Counted from the first letter of the stretch, positions 50,979 through 59,944 are shown. The stretch: DNA of 64,000 nucleotides from Nocardiopsis suaedae (GCF_027706745.1 NZ_JAQFWP010000003.1:62001-126000), one strand, 5' to 3'. The notes: generated by a model not told the origin, from the letters alone. Translations and numbers: made by a program.

Positions 50979-52958
50979 TTAGCGGGGGGTGCGGAGGGGC
51001 AGACGGGCCCCGTGGCGCGTCAGCACCGGGGCCCGGTCCAGGGGGGTGGCGAGGCGAACGGTGCGGCCGCCCGGGTGGACGTCGCCCGTCCACGGGTCGG
51101 CCCAGTCGGTGCCTTGGGGCAGGTACACGTCGCGTTCGCGGGCGCCGTACTCGGTGACGGGGGCGACCAGCAGGTCCGGGCCGAAGAGGAACTGCTCCTC
51201 CACGTCCCAGCACGCGGGGTCGTCCGGGTGGTCGACGAACAGCGGGCGCATCGGGGGCAGGCCGGTCTCGTGTGCGGTGCGCATCTGCTCCATGACGTAG
51301 GGGCGCAGCCGCTCGCGCAGCATCACCAGCTCGCGGAGGACGCCGTAGACCTCCTCGCCGTAGGACCAGATCTCGTTGGGGCCGCCGGACATGTCCGGGT
51401 GCAGCCGGTCGACGAACGGCTCGCGGAAGCCGTGCAGGCGGAACAGGGGGCAGAACACGCCGTACTGGAACCACCGGACCAGCAGCTCCCGGTACTCCGC
51501 GGAATCCTGGTCCCCGCCGTGGAAGCCGCCGATGTCCGTGGTCCACCAGGGGATGCCGGACAGCGCCGTGTTCAGGCCCGCGCGGATCTGCGCGCGCAGG
51601 GAGGGGAAGGTCGCCGCGATGTCACCCGACCACAGGGCCGCGCCGTAGCGCTGGCTTCCCGCCCACGCCGAGCGGCACAGGGTGACCACCTCGGTCTCGC
51701 CCTCGGCGAGCATGCCCTCGTAGAAGCCGCGCGCGTGCTCGGCCGGGTAGATGTTGCCGACCTCGGCGCCAGGACCGGCGTGGTAGCGCAGGTTCTGCGG
51801 ATGGCCGGGCCTGATCTCCGGCTCGCACGCGTCCAGCCACCACACGCGGATGCCCAGGGAGTGGTAGTTGTCCCGGACCTTCTCCCACACGTACCGGCGG
51901 GCCTCGGGATTGGTGGCGTCGTAGAACGACACCTGCACGTGGCCGTCGACGCCCTTCTCCGCCCAGTCCGCGTGCACGGGCGGCCCCTGCTCGGTGGCGA
52001 CCAGGTGCCCGGCGCCCATCATCTCCGTGTAGTTCTCGCTGAGCGGGCTGACCGACGGCCACACCGACACCATCAGCTCGGTGCCCATCTCCCGCAGCTC
52101 CCGCACCATGGCCGCCGGGTCGGGCCACTCCTCGGGGTCGAACCTCCAATCGCCCAGGTGGCTCCAGTGGAAGAAGTCCGAGACGATCACCGACAGGGGG
52201 ACGCCGCGCCGCTTGTACTCGCGCGCGACCTCCAGCAGCTCCTCCTGGGTCTTGTAGCGCAGCTTGCACTGCCAGAACCCCGAGGCCCACTCGGGCAGCT
52301 CCGGCGCGTGCCCGGTCGCGTCGGCGTAGCGGGCCAGCACGTCGGCCGGGCGGCCTGCGGTGACCCAGTAGTCGATCTGCCGCGCGCTGTCGGCCACCCA
52401 CCGGGTGCCGGTCTCGGCCAGCTCCACCCGGCCGATCGCGGGGTTGTTCCACAGCACCCCGTAGCCCCGGGAGGACACCAGGAAGGGGATCGTCACCTCG
52501 GCATTGCGCTGCACCAGGTCGACGACGGCGCCCTTCTGGTCGAACAGTCCGTGGGTGTGCTGCCCCAGGCCGTAGAGGCGCTCCCCCTCATAGGCGCGGA
52601 ACCGCTGCTCGATGCGGTAGTAGCCGTTGCCGGTGGAGGTGAACGCGCGCGGCCCGGGCCACCAGAAGTGGGCGCGCTCTTCGGCGAACAGCTCCTCGCC
52701 GGTTCCGCCGCGCAGGAAGCGCAGCATCCCCGCCGCGTCCACCTCGACGGTGACGGCGCCGTTCGAGAGCACCGCGCGGTCGTCGGCGACCACCGTCTTG
52801 GCGTCGTGGTCCGGGCGCGGGCCCAGCGCTCCGGGCAGGCCGTCGGTCAGTCCGTAGAGACCGGCCCGCACGCGGACCGCGTCCCGGCCCCAGGCCTCGA
52901 CCCGGACGACCTGGTGGCCGCCGCGCCATTCGATTCCCCCGTCGATCTCGTGGAACAC
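50979..52958 (-). CDS. GH31 alpha-xylosidase-like glycosidase, intracellular
   Basis: A 659-residue GH31 enzyme without signal peptide. N-terminal beta sandwich, then catalytic barrel with VSDFFHWSHLGDW, nucleophile Asp in WWLDACEPE and probable acid/base Asp in WSGDIAATF; TDIGGFHGG follows. The WLDACEPE form is typical of the alpha-xylosidase branch. GTG 52958 has GGAAAGGA upstream. It lies between the sugar permease and GH3 genes (13 nt gap to GH3), so it should act on the imported oligosaccharide. Confidence 0.9.
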   Translation of the reverse strand: MFHEIDGGIEWRGGHQVVRVEAWGRDAVRVRAGLYGLTDGLPGALGPRPDHDAKTVVADDRAVLSNGAVTVEVDAAGMLRFLRGGTGEELFAEERAHFWWPGPRAFTSTGNGYYRIEQRFRAYEGERLYGLGQHTHGLFDQKGAVVDLVQRNAEVTIPFLVSSRGYGVLWNNPAIGRVELAETGTRWVADSARQIDYWVTAGRPADVLARYADATGHAPELPEWASGFWQCKLRYKTQEELLEVAREYKRRGVPLSVIVSDFFHWSHLGDWRFDPEEWPDPAAMVRELREMGTELMVSVWPSVSPLSENYTEMMGAGHLVATEQGPPVHADWAEKGVDGHVQVSFYDATNPEARRYVWEKVRDNYHSLGIRVWWLDACEPEIRPGHPQNLRYHAGPGAEVGNIYPAEHARGFYEGMLAEGETEVVTLCRSAWAGSQRYGAALWSGDIAATFPSLRAQIRAGLNTALSGIPWWTTDIGGFHGGDQDSAEYRELLVRWFQYGVFCPLFRLHGFREPFVDRLHPDMSGGPNEIWSYGEEVYGVLRELVMLRERLRPYVMEQMRTAHETGLPPMRPLFVDHPDDPACWDVEEQFLFGPDLLVAPVTEYGARERDVYLPQGTDWADPWTGDVHPGGRTVRLATPLDRAPVLTRHGARLPLRTPR

Positions 52959-53001
52959 GCGCTGTCCTTTCCGTAAGGCGGGTGAGGCAGGTGAGACGGT
53001 G

Positions 53002-53820
53002 TCAGTCCTTGAGAGCGCCGCCGGTGACCCCGGCGGCGACGTAGCGCTGGGCGACGACGAGCAGGACCGCCGCCGGTACGGAGGCGATCACGCCGGTGGC
53101 CATGACCCCGTTCCAGTCGGCGGTGTGCGCGCCGATGAACCGGTAGATCGCCACGGTCACCGGCTGCATCGCGTCGTCCTTGTTGAGGGTGACGGCGAAC
53201 AGGAAGTCGGCCCAGGCGAACAGGAACGCGAACAGCCCCGAGGTGATGACGGCGTTCCGGCTCACGGGCAGGACGATGGAGACCAGCACGCGCAGCGGGC
53301 TCGCACCGTCGACCTCGGCCGCCTCGGTCAGCGCGCGCGGGATGGTCACCATGAAGGCGCGCAGGATGAGGACGGCGAACGGGACGGCCAGTGTGGAGTC
53401 GGCCAGGATCATCGCCGCGTAGGTGTTGAGGATCCCGGCGGTGTTCATGACCGCGTACAGCGAGTTGGCCATGACGATGCCCGGGATCATCTGCACCAGC
53501 AGCAGGGCGAAGAGCATGGTGCGCCCGCCCGGGAGGGAGAAGCGGCTCAGCGCATAGGCGGCGGGGACGGCCACCGCCAGCGTCAGCAGGACCGTACCGA
53601 CGGCGACGACCGTGCTGTTCAGGAGCGCCCCGCCCTGCCCGGACAGCGCGTCCTGGTAGCCGTCGAGCGTTCCTCCCAGGGGAACCCAGCGCGGGGGCGT
53701 CTCCAGTAGCGCGGTGGACGGCTGCAGGGAGGCGTTCACCATCCAGTACAGCGGGAACAGCAGGACGCCCACGATGAGGAGCGCGGCCACCGTCGTGCGC
53801 GCGGACCGGGCCTTGGTCAT
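53002..53820 (-). CDS. Carbohydrate ABC importer permease (MalG-like)
   Basis: A 272-residue permease with six helices and the EAA loop TIPRALTEAAEVDGASPLRV. ATG 53820 overlaps the end of the MalF-like gene by 4 nt. No ATPase is encoded in this operon; such CUT1 systems usually share a common MsiK-type ATPase encoded elsewhere. Confidence 0.92.
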   Translation of the reverse strand: MTKARSARTTVAALLIVGVLLFPLYWMVNASLQPSTALLETPPRWVPLGGTLDGYQDALSGQGGALLNSTVVAVGTVLLTLAVAVPAAYALSRFSLPGGRTMLFALLLVQMIPGIVMANSLYAVMNTAGILNTYAAMILADSTLAVPFAVLILRAFMVTIPRALTEAAEVDGASPLRVLVSIVLPVSRNAVITSGLFAFLFAWADFLFAVTLNKDDAMQPVTVAIYRFIGAHTADWNGVMATGVIASVPAAVLLVVAQRYVAAGVTGGALKD

Positions 53821-54740
53821 CGTGCTCCCCCTTCGTCGGCGGTGCGGCCGGAGCGCAGGTAGACCAGGGCGAACGCGAGCGCGATGAGGATGAGGACGTT
53901 GCCCGCGGCGGCGCCCGTGCCGAAGTCCAGGTCGGTGAAGGAGATCTGGTAGGACCAGGTCGTCAGCGTGTGTGAGGCGTTGGCGGGCCCGCCGTTGGTG
54001 AGCACCATGATCACGTCGAAGACCTTGAGGGTGTAGACGAGGCCGAGCATCAGCACCACCGCCGTGACCGGGCGCAGCAGCGGCCAGGTGACGTGCCGGA
54101 AGCGCTGCCAGGGCCCGGCGCCGTCGAGCGCCGCGGCCTCGTACAGGTGCCTCGGGATGTTCTGCAGGCCGCCGTAGAGGATGACCATGTTGAACGGGAT
54201 GCCGACCCAGACGTTCGCGATGGTCACCGACGCCAGCGCCATGTCGGTGCTGGAGAGCCAGGCGATGCCCTCGCCCCCCAGGGGCGCCCACCCGGTCAGC
54301 CGCTCCACGGCGCCGCCCAGCCCCAGGAGGGTCTGGTTGAGCACCCCGTACTCCTGGTCGTAGATCCAGCGCCAGACGGTCCCGGACACCACCAGCGGCA
54401 GCAGCCAGGGCACCAGCAGCAGCGAGCGCAGCACCCCGTTGAGCGGGAACCGGCGCTGGAAGAACACGGCCAGCGCCAGGCCGATGCCGAACTGGAAGAC
54501 CAGCGATCCCGCGGTGAACAGGACGGTGTTGGCGAGGGTCTTCGCGAAGAGCGGGTCCCCCAGCAGCCGGGCGTAGTTCTCCAGGCCGGTGAAGGGCGCC
54601 TCGCCGGTGTAGAACGACGCGGCGGTGTACTCCCGGAAGGACATCCCGACGTTGGTGGCCAGCGGGTAGCCGAAGAAGACGGCGATGTACAGGGCGAGCG
54701 GCGCGAGGAAGAGGGCGCCTCTGAGCCGGTGCGAGGGCAT
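53817..54740 (-). CDS. Carbohydrate ABC importer permease (MalF-like)
   Basis: A 307-residue permease with six helices; the landmark loops are FFGYPLATNVGMSFREY and the EAA loop IPRHLYEAAALDGAGPWQRFRHVTWP. It begins 11 nt after the binding-protein stop and overlaps the MalG-like gene, so the three are one operon. Confidence 0.92.
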   Translation of the reverse strand: MPSHRLRGALFLAPLALYIAVFFGYPLATNVGMSFREYTAASFYTGEAPFTGLENYARLLGDPLFAKTLANTVLFTAGSLVFQFGIGLALAVFFQRRFPLNGVLRSLLLVPWLLPLVVSGTVWRWIYDQEYGVLNQTLLGLGGAVERLTGWAPLGGEGIAWLSSTDMALASVTIANVWVGIPFNMVILYGGLQNIPRHLYEAAALDGAGPWQRFRHVTWPLLRPVTAVVLMLGLVYTLKVFDVIMVLTNGGPANASHTLTTWSYQISFTDLDFGTGAAAGNVLILIALAFALVYLRSGRTADEGGAR

Positions 54741-54751
54741 CGGTGGCCTCC

Positions 54752-55996
54752 CTAGGACGCGGGAACGGACTCCTGCGCCTGGGAGAGCGCCTCCTCAGGC
54801 TCCGCGTCGCCCGCGAGCACCGACTGGATCGCGTCGGCCAGGGCGGAGGACACCTCGGGGTAGTCCGCGCCGAGTTCGGCGGTGCGGGAGCGCGCGCTGG
54901 GCACGGACTCGACGAACGGCGCCATGCCGGGGTCGTCCTCGGCGAGCTGCCGGGCCAGCTCCTCCTTGCCGGGCACGTAGGCGTTGAGCTCGGCCCACTC
55001 GGTCATGTTCCCGTCCTCGACCAGGCACTGCAGCACCTCGACGGCCTTGGCCTCGCGCTCCTCGCCGTTGCGCGCCACGGCCCACACCTCGCCGCCCATG
55101 GGCGGCGCGGGCTCGGTCCCGGCCTCGGGCACGGGCAGCGGCACCACGCCGTACTCCACGTCCTCCTCGGCGAGCACCGGGAGCTGCCAGGAGCCGTTGA
55201 CCATCATCGCCGCCCTGCCGCCGACGAACTGGTCCTTGACGTCGGCCTGCGTCCAGTTGACGGCCGACTGCGAGACCGAGCCGTCCTCGACCAGGTCCGA
55301 CCACAGCTGTAGGGCCTCCACCGCCTCAGGGGAGTCCACCTGCGTGAGCTCGGCGCCGTTGGACCAGAAGAAGGGCTCGAACGTCCAAGTGCCCTCCTCG
55401 TGGCCGATGGCCGAGAACGCCAGTCCGTTGGTGTCGCCCGAGGTGAGCTCCTCGGCGGCGGAGCGCAGGTCGTCCCAGGTCTCGGGCGGTTCGACGCCCG
55501 CGTCCTCCAGCTTCGCGGTGTCGTAGAACAGCGCCAGCCCGTTCACGCCGGTCGCGATGCCGTAGAGCGTGTCGTCGTGGGTTCCGGCCTCCAGCACCGA
55601 GGGGTAGAAGCCGTCGGTGGACACGCCCGCCTCCTCCAGCGGCACCAGTGCCCCGGAGGCGGCCACCTGCGGCAGGTCGGGGTTGTCGATGAGCATCAGG
55701 TCCGGCAGGTCCTGCTGGGAGGCGCCCTGCAGCAGGCGCGGCATGAGCTGCTCGCGCGGCAGCTCCTCGCGCTCGACGGTGACGCCGGCCTGCTCGGCGC
55801 AGGCCTTGAGCATCTGTCCGGTCGCCGAGTTCTGCGGTTCGGCGATGTTGTAGTCCAGCGAGGTCAGGACCGAGGCGTCGCCCTCGTCGGAGGAGGGGGA
55901 GCAGGCGGTGGCGAGCAGGCCCGCGGCGAGCAGCGCACAGGCGGGGCGCGCCGCGGGGCGCGCGGGCACCGGGCGGGGTGTCAGGGGGCGGGTCAC
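54752..55996 (-). CDS. Sugar-binding lipoprotein of a CUT1 ABC importer
   Basis: A 414-residue receptor lipoprotein with lipobox LLATAC (Cys32). It has family-1 binding-protein features (DLPDLMLIDNPDLPQ, FYDTAKLEDAGVEPPETWDDL, MMVNGSWQLPVL). GTG 55996 is preferred to an upstream ATG because GGAGG lies 6 nt before it and the signal peptide then starts properly. A LacI-type palindrome overlaps the leader 17-30 nt upstream. Context suggests a xyloglucan- or xyloside-derived oligosaccharide as ligand. Confidence 0.9.
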   Translation of the reverse strand: MTRPLTPRPVPARPAARPACALLAAGLLATACSPSSDEGDASVLTSLDYNIAEPQNSATGQMLKACAEQAGVTVEREELPREQLMPRLLQGASQQDLPDLMLIDNPDLPQVAASGALVPLEEAGVSTDGFYPSVLEAGTHDDTLYGIATGVNGLALFYDTAKLEDAGVEPPETWDDLRSAAEELTSGDTNGLAFSAIGHEEGTWTFEPFFWSNGAELTQVDSPEAVEALQLWSDLVEDGSVSQSAVNWTQADVKDQFVGGRAAMMVNGSWQLPVLAEEDVEYGVVPLPVPEAGTEPAPPMGGEVWAVARNGEEREAKAVEVLQCLVEDGNMTEWAELNAYVPGKEELARQLAEDDPGMAPFVESVPSARSRTAELGADYPEVSSALADAIQSVLAGDAEPEEALSQAQESVPAS

Positions 55997-56012
55997 GTGG
56001 GCCTCCAGGGAG

Positions 56013-56026
56013 TCGAATCGCTTCGA
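56013..56026. promoter_or_regulatory. LacI-type operator before the sugar importer operon
   Basis: TCGAATCGCTTCGA (TCGAAGCGATTCGA on the minus strand) differs by one central base pair from the perfect palindrome TCGAAGCGCTTCGA at 57207 and 57341. It is 17 nt upstream of the binding-protein GTG. Confidence 0.75.
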
Positions 56027-56136
56027 TGGCATCGGTTCGGAATGCGCTCTCCAGGGCGCGGGCGGTCCGGCGCGGGCGGTTCGGCGCAGGGGACGGGGCG
56101 GAGGGCGGTCTCGGGACGGGGCTCGGGGCGGTCGGG

Positions 56137-57156
56137 TCAGGCGCGGCGCGGCGGCGGCGCGGTGCTGGAACGGTCCACGAGGGTCGGCGCGAGCAGGGTG
56201 ACGCCCGCGGGGGTGCCGTCGTCCAGGCCGCGGACGGCCAGCTCGACGGCGCGTTCGGCCAGCTCCTCGACGGGCAGGCCGACCGAGGAGAGGGCGGGGG
56301 CGACGGCCGCGGCGACGTCGTCGGCGCCGATGGCCACCACGGACAGGTCGCCGGGCACCGACCGGCCCGCCGCGCGCAGCGCGGCGACCAGCGGCTCGGC
56401 GGCGGCCTCGTTCTGCACCACGAGGCCGGTCGTCCCCGGGTGGTCGCGCAGCAGGTCCGCGGCGGCCCGCTCGGCGGCGGCGCGGGTCGGCTCGCACGGC
56501 AGCACCGCGGGCTCCGGGACGCCCAGCTCGCGGGCGGCCTCCCGGAACCCGGCCAGGGTGCGCTCGGCGAAGCCGGTGCGGCGCTCGTAGACGGCCGGGG
56601 GCTCGCCGACGAAGGCCAGCCTCCCGTGGCCCAGGCCGGCCAGGTGCTGCACGCACAGCCGCCCGGCCTCGGTGAAGTCCAGGTCGACGCAGGCCAGGCC
56701 GTCGGTGTCGGCGGGCACCCCGATGAGCACCGCGGGCAGGCCCAGCTCGCGCAGCACGGGGATGCGGGCGTCGTCGATCTCCACGTCCATCACGATGATC
56801 GCGTCGACCATGGAGGACCCGGCGACCCGGCGCAGCCCGTCGGCACCCTCGGCCTGGGTGAGGAGCAGGACGTCGTGGTCGTGGTCGCGGGCGCCGGTCA
56901 CCACCGACACGGCGAACCGCATGGCGACGGGGACGTGCACGTCCGAGCGGAGCGGCACGACCAGGGCGAGGGTGTTGGAGCGGCTGCTGGCCAGCGCGCG
57001 GGCGCCGGCGTGCGGCCGGTAGCCCAGGACCCGGATGCTCTCCTGGACCCGGCGGCGGGTGTCCTCGGAGATGGAGCGCTTGCCGCTGAGGACGTAGGAG
57101 ACGGTGCTGGGGGAGACCCCGGCGTGCCGGGCGACGTCGGCGATGGACACGGGCAC
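56137..57156 (-). CDS. LacI-family repressor of the GH31/GH3 locus
   Basis: A 339-residue repressor with helix-turn-helix VSIADVARHAGVSPSTVSYV and hinge region LSGKRSISEDTRRRVQE, then a sugar-binding domain. GTG 57156 has GGAGG 7 nt upstream; GTG 57165 abuts its own ribosome site and is less likely. It is transcribed toward the importer operon. Two copies of its probable operator lie upstream inside a tandem duplication, and a third copy precedes the binding-protein gene. Confidence 0.9.
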   Translation of the reverse strand: MPVSIADVARHAGVSPSTVSYVLSGKRSISEDTRRRVQESIRVLGYRPHAGARALASSRSNTLALVVPLRSDVHVPVAMRFAVSVVTGARDHDHDVLLLTQAEGADGLRRVAGSSMVDAIIVMDVEIDDARIPVLRELGLPAVLIGVPADTDGLACVDLDFTEAGRLCVQHLAGLGHGRLAFVGEPPAVYERRTGFAERTLAGFREAARELGVPEPAVLPCEPTRAAAERAAADLLRDHPGTTGLVVQNEAAAEPLVAALRAAGRSVPGDLSVVAIGADDVAAAVAPALSSVGLPVEELAERAVELAVRGLDDGTPAGVTLLAPTLVDRSSTAPPPRRA

Positions 57157-57206
57157 CCCCTTCACCTCCCCGAGGTGGGCCCTCCGACGGTGCCGGACCG
57201 GCGTTG

Positions 57207-57220
57207 TCGAAGCGCTTCGA
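57207..57220. promoter_or_regulatory. LacI operator, proximal copy
   Basis: The perfect palindrome TCGAAGCGCTTCGA lies 51-64 nt upstream of the LacI start codon. Identical to the distal copy at 57341-57354. Confidence 0.8.
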
Positions 57221-57340
57221 TTGCGGAGATGCTAACCCCGGCGCCGCACGCGCGCAATGGGGGTTCAGCGCTCCAGAGTCACCACTGAGGGGTGCGTGCC
57301 GAACAGGCTGACCGTGAACGCGTCGCGGACGCGCAGGTTG

Positions 57341-57354
57341 TCGAAGCGCTTCGA
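57341..57354. promoter_or_regulatory. LacI operator, distal duplicated copy
   Basis: Second copy of TCGAAGCGCTTCGA, 134 bp from the first. It arose by the tandem duplication and lies just beyond the stop codon of the RNA methyltransferase gene. Confidence 0.75.
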
Positions 57355-57398
57355 TTGCGGAGATGCTAACCCCGGCGCCGCACGCGCGCAATGGGGGT

Positions 57399-58496
57399 TC
57401 AGCGCTCCAGAGTCACCACTGAGGGGTGCGTGCCGAACAGGCTGACCGTGAACGCGTCGCGGACGCGCAGGCCGACCGACGCGGCGAGGGGCAGGTGCGC
57501 GTCGGGGTCGTGCAGGAGCAGCACGGCCCGGCCGCCGTCGCGCCTGAGGACCCGCTGGACCTCCCCGAAGTACCGCTTGGGGCGCCGCGCCAGGGAGCCG
57601 TGCGGCTCCACCTGGAGGCCCCAGGGAGGGTTGCCCACGACGCGGTCGGCGGCCCCGTCGGCGAGGGGCAGGCGCCCGGCGTCGGCGCGGGCGTAGGCGA
57701 TCGGGGCGCCCTTCTCGGCCTCCGGGGCCTCTGCGGGGTCCTCCGCCGCCTCGGCGGAGTTCGCCGCGGCCCCGCGGAGGGCGTCGGGGTCGGCGTCGGT
57801 GCCGAGCAGGCGCAGCCCGGGGGCGAGGTGCCGGGCCTCGATGAGGAGGGTGCCGGTGCCGCAGGTCGGGTCGAGCACGCGCGCGCCGGGGGCGAGGCCG
57901 GACACGCCGGCGAGCCGGGCCATCGCCGCGGCGAGCGGCGGGTGCAGCGTCCCGGGCACCGACTCCCGCTTGTAGGCGCGGCGGTGCATCGGCCGACCGG
58001 TCAGCCGGACGGCCAGGGCGGCCTCTGGGCCTTCGAGCGTCACCCGGACGGGGAACGGCTCGCCGCCCTCGGGGGGGCGCCCCTCCCGCCGCGAGCGGTA
58101 GGGCAGGCCCAGCGCGTCGGCGGCCTCCCGGCCCACGGCCTCCTCGATGTCGTAGCGGTTGAAGTTGCGCTTGCCGAGGAAGGAGGCGACCACGTCGATC
58201 CGCGTCGCGGAGGACGGGCCGCCGCAGCGGCCGCGCAGGCCCAGCAGGTCGCGCCAGGGGGCGGCGCGCGCGGGCCCGGTGAAGCGGCCGAGCTCGGCCT
58301 TGGTGTGGCCGACGCCGTCCAGCGCGGCGGCGAGCAGGAACACGTCGTCCACGGTGCGCAGGTCGAGCAGGCGGGGGCCGGGGTCCTCGGAGGAGAACCA
58401 GACCTCGCGGTGGCGCAGCCGCTCAACGGTGCCCAGGCCGCGTTCCTCGATCTCCCGGGCGGAGACCTCTTCGAGCCCGCGCAGTGTCCGCGCCAT
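57399..58496 (-). CDS. THUMP/Rossmann RNA methyltransferase (TrmN-like)
   Basis: A 365-residue SAM-dependent methyltransferase, probably making N2-methylguanosine in tRNA. The start MARTLRGLEEVSAREIEERG is the ferredoxin-like/THUMP part, RRAYKRESVPGTLHPPLAAAM links to the catalytic domain, LDPTCGTGTLLIEA is SAM motif I, and NPPWG is the amino-methyltransferase motif IV. Frames upstream of ATG 58496 are less convincing. The final 24 codons are duplicated immediately downstream. Archaeal TrmN/Trm14 relatives share this order. Confidence 0.85.
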   Translation of the reverse strand: MARTLRGLEEVSAREIEERGLGTVERLRHREVWFSSEDPGPRLLDLRTVDDVFLLAAALDGVGHTKAELGRFTGPARAAPWRDLLGLRGRCGGPSSATRIDVVASFLGKRNFNRYDIEEAVGREAADALGLPYRSRREGRPPEGGEPFPVRVTLEGPEAALAVRLTGRPMHRRAYKRESVPGTLHPPLAAAMARLAGVSGLAPGARVLDPTCGTGTLLIEARHLAPGLRLLGTDADPDALRGAAANSAEAAEDPAEAPEAEKGAPIAYARADAGRLPLADGAADRVVGNPPWGLQVEPHGSLARRPKRYFGEVQRVLRRDGGRAVLLLHDPDAHLPLAASVGLRVRDAFTVSLFGTHPSVVTLER

Positions 58497-58558
58497 CAGT
58501 CTCGCGCCCAAGGTCCGCGTTTCCTCCCCGCCGTCGTGCAACCGTCCAAGCGTACTGC

Positions 58559-58918
58559 TCAGTGCTCGACCAGGTCCTCTGGCGAGGGGAGGTCCTCCAA
58601 CAGCTCGTCGGGCGCGGAGAGGCGCCACGCCTCTAGGACGAGCTCGCTCAGCTCGTCCAGGTCGATCTTGTCGAGGTGGACGACGACCCAGCCGAAGCCC
58701 CCGGCGGTGAACTGGACCTCGAACACCTCGGGCCGCTCGGCCACGAGGGCGAGCTGCTCGGAGAGCGTCTGCTTGAGCCCGACGGTCCGCGTGCGGGGCC
58801 AGAGGTACCCGAAGTTCTTCCCGCGGACCGTGAAGTTGGTCCACTGGGCGGTCTCCTTGTGCACCACATCGGGCAGCGCGTCCAGGAGCCGGAGGAAGCG
58901 TGTCATCTCAACACTCAT
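58559..58918 (-). CDS. MmcQ/YjbR family protein
   Basis: A 119-residue CyaY-like-fold protein. It has the family pattern KETAQWTNFTVRGKNFGYLWPRTRTVGLK and a C-terminal helix pair ending ELVLEAWRLSAP. Function is unknown, although DNA binding has been proposed. ATG 58918. It lies 62 nt upstream of the RNA methyltransferase gene. Confidence 0.85.
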   Translation of the reverse strand: MSVEMTRFLRLLDALPDVVHKETAQWTNFTVRGKNFGYLWPRTRTVGLKQTLSEQLALVAERPEVFEVQFTAGGFGWVVVHLDKIDLDELSELVLEAWRLSAPDELLEDLPSPEDLVEH

Positions 58919-59146
58919 GGAGTCGAGGTAACCACAGGGGGCCGACCGTTCGGCCCGCGCCGCCGGGTCCCGTACCAGGCCGGGCGGGGACGGTCCAGAT
59001 CCCGTTTGTCGTGGATGAAGGCCTTAATGGCTTATAGGTCGATTCAAGCGGCTCATATAGATTTCTGAGCGTTTCACCGGTTCGGACGGGGCGGGGCACC
59101 GCGCCGCCGGGCCGGGTCCCTCACAAGAACGCGATGGGGAGGCGTC
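58919..59146. other. Divergent intergenic region with an AT-rich centre
   Basis: It separates the MmcQ/YjbR gene from the gene at 59147. An AT-rich stretch around 59025-59070 (TTAATGGCTTATAGG, CATATAGATTTC) probably holds promoters; TATAGA near 59056 may be a -10 for the plus-strand gene. No clear palindrome. Confidence 0.3.
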
Positions 59147-59446
59147 ATGGCGGAAGTCGACCTCGGGCTGGCGACGGACTGGACGGGCGGCGACACCCAC
59201 GGCCGCATCAAGCTGGAGCCGAACCGCGTCTACCCGGGTTCGCCCAAGAAGGACGTGGTCGTCAGCTCGCCGGTGAGCATCGAGCTGTCGGTGAACACCA
59301 ACCAGTCCACCTCCCAGGAGGCGGACAAGATCTACTTCACGACCTACCACGGCTCGACGAAGAAGGTCATCGGGGTGCTCGACTCCGACGGCAACCTGCA
59401 CATCGCCGGCCGCCTGGTCACCGAGCAGAAGGACCTGGGGTACTAG
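59147..59446 (+). CDS. Small beta-rich protein, DUF6342-like
   Basis: A 99-residue soluble protein that starts MAEVDLGLATDWTGGDTHGR and contains alternating beta-strand patterns (VVVSSPVSIELSVNTNQSTS, KIYFTTYHGSTKKVIGVLD). ATG 59147 follows GGGGAGGC. It resembles a small actinobacterial family of unknown function. No signal peptide. The assignment is tentative. Confidence 0.65.
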   Translation: MAEVDLGLATDWTGGDTHGRIKLEPNRVYPGSPKKDVVVSSPVSIELSVNTNQSTSQEADKIYFTTYHGSTKKVIGVLDSDGNLHIAGRLVTEQKDLGY

Positions 59447-59518
59447 CTCCGCGGTGCCCTCCTGTCGGCCGCCGGCACCGCCGGCGGCCGATCCGCGTCC
59501 GGCGCCGCGGCGCCGGCC

Positions 59519-59773
59519 TCACCGGGCCGTGGCGGCCGCGCTCCGCCGGCCGATGAGGAACCAGCACAGGGCGCCGAGGAACGGCGCGCAGATGATGAAG
59601 ACGGCCCACACCAGCTTCATTCCGACGTCGAGCCGCGAGGTCAGGCTGCCGAGGAACGCGGCGACGATGAAGACGAAGTAGGCCAGCACCGCGGCCCCGG
59701 CGACCAGGAACAGGGCGATGCCCCCGTACTGGGCGAAGAGGTCGGCCATCGGGGCGGCTTCGAGGGCGGGCAT
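59519..59773 (-). CDS. PLDc_N-type small membrane protein
   Basis: An 84-residue protein with two transmembrane helices (GGIALFLVAGAAVLAYFVFIVAAF and LVWAVFIICAPFLGALCWFLIGR). The second with W...FLIGR matches the phospholipase D N-terminal membrane domain found as a stand-alone protein in actinobacteria. The start is uncertain: ATG 59773 or ATG 59749; neither has a strong ribosome site. Role unknown. Confidence 0.6.
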   Translation of the reverse strand: MPALEAAPMADLFAQYGGIALFLVAGAAVLAYFVFIVAAFLGSLTSRLDVGMKLVWAVFIICAPFLGALCWFLIGRRSAAATAR

Positions 59774-59944
59774 CGCGGGGAGTCCAATCCGTTGGGTTTC
59801 GACGTCCCCTTCACGGTAGGAACCCGATCCCGGCCGTTTCCTCGGCCGGATGACCGGTCTTCCGCTAGATCGGAAGTCGGTGGTGGCACCGGACGGCCAT
59901 CCCATCGTCGGCCCCGGAGGCGTCCGTTCGTCGCGCCCGGCGGC

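Larger units (their letters stand above)
57203..57470. repeat. Perfect 134-bp tandem duplication
   Basis: 57203-57336 and 57337-57470 are identical as far as I can read. Each unit holds the LacI palindrome and the last 24 codons of the RNA methyltransferase gene. Copy 2 is the functional gene end; copy 1 carries a detached duplicate of it. Confidence 0.93.

Noticed and set aside
57257-57445. Small plus-strand frames in the duplicated region
   Set aside because: They are generated by the tandem duplication and are antisense to the methyltransferase gene end.
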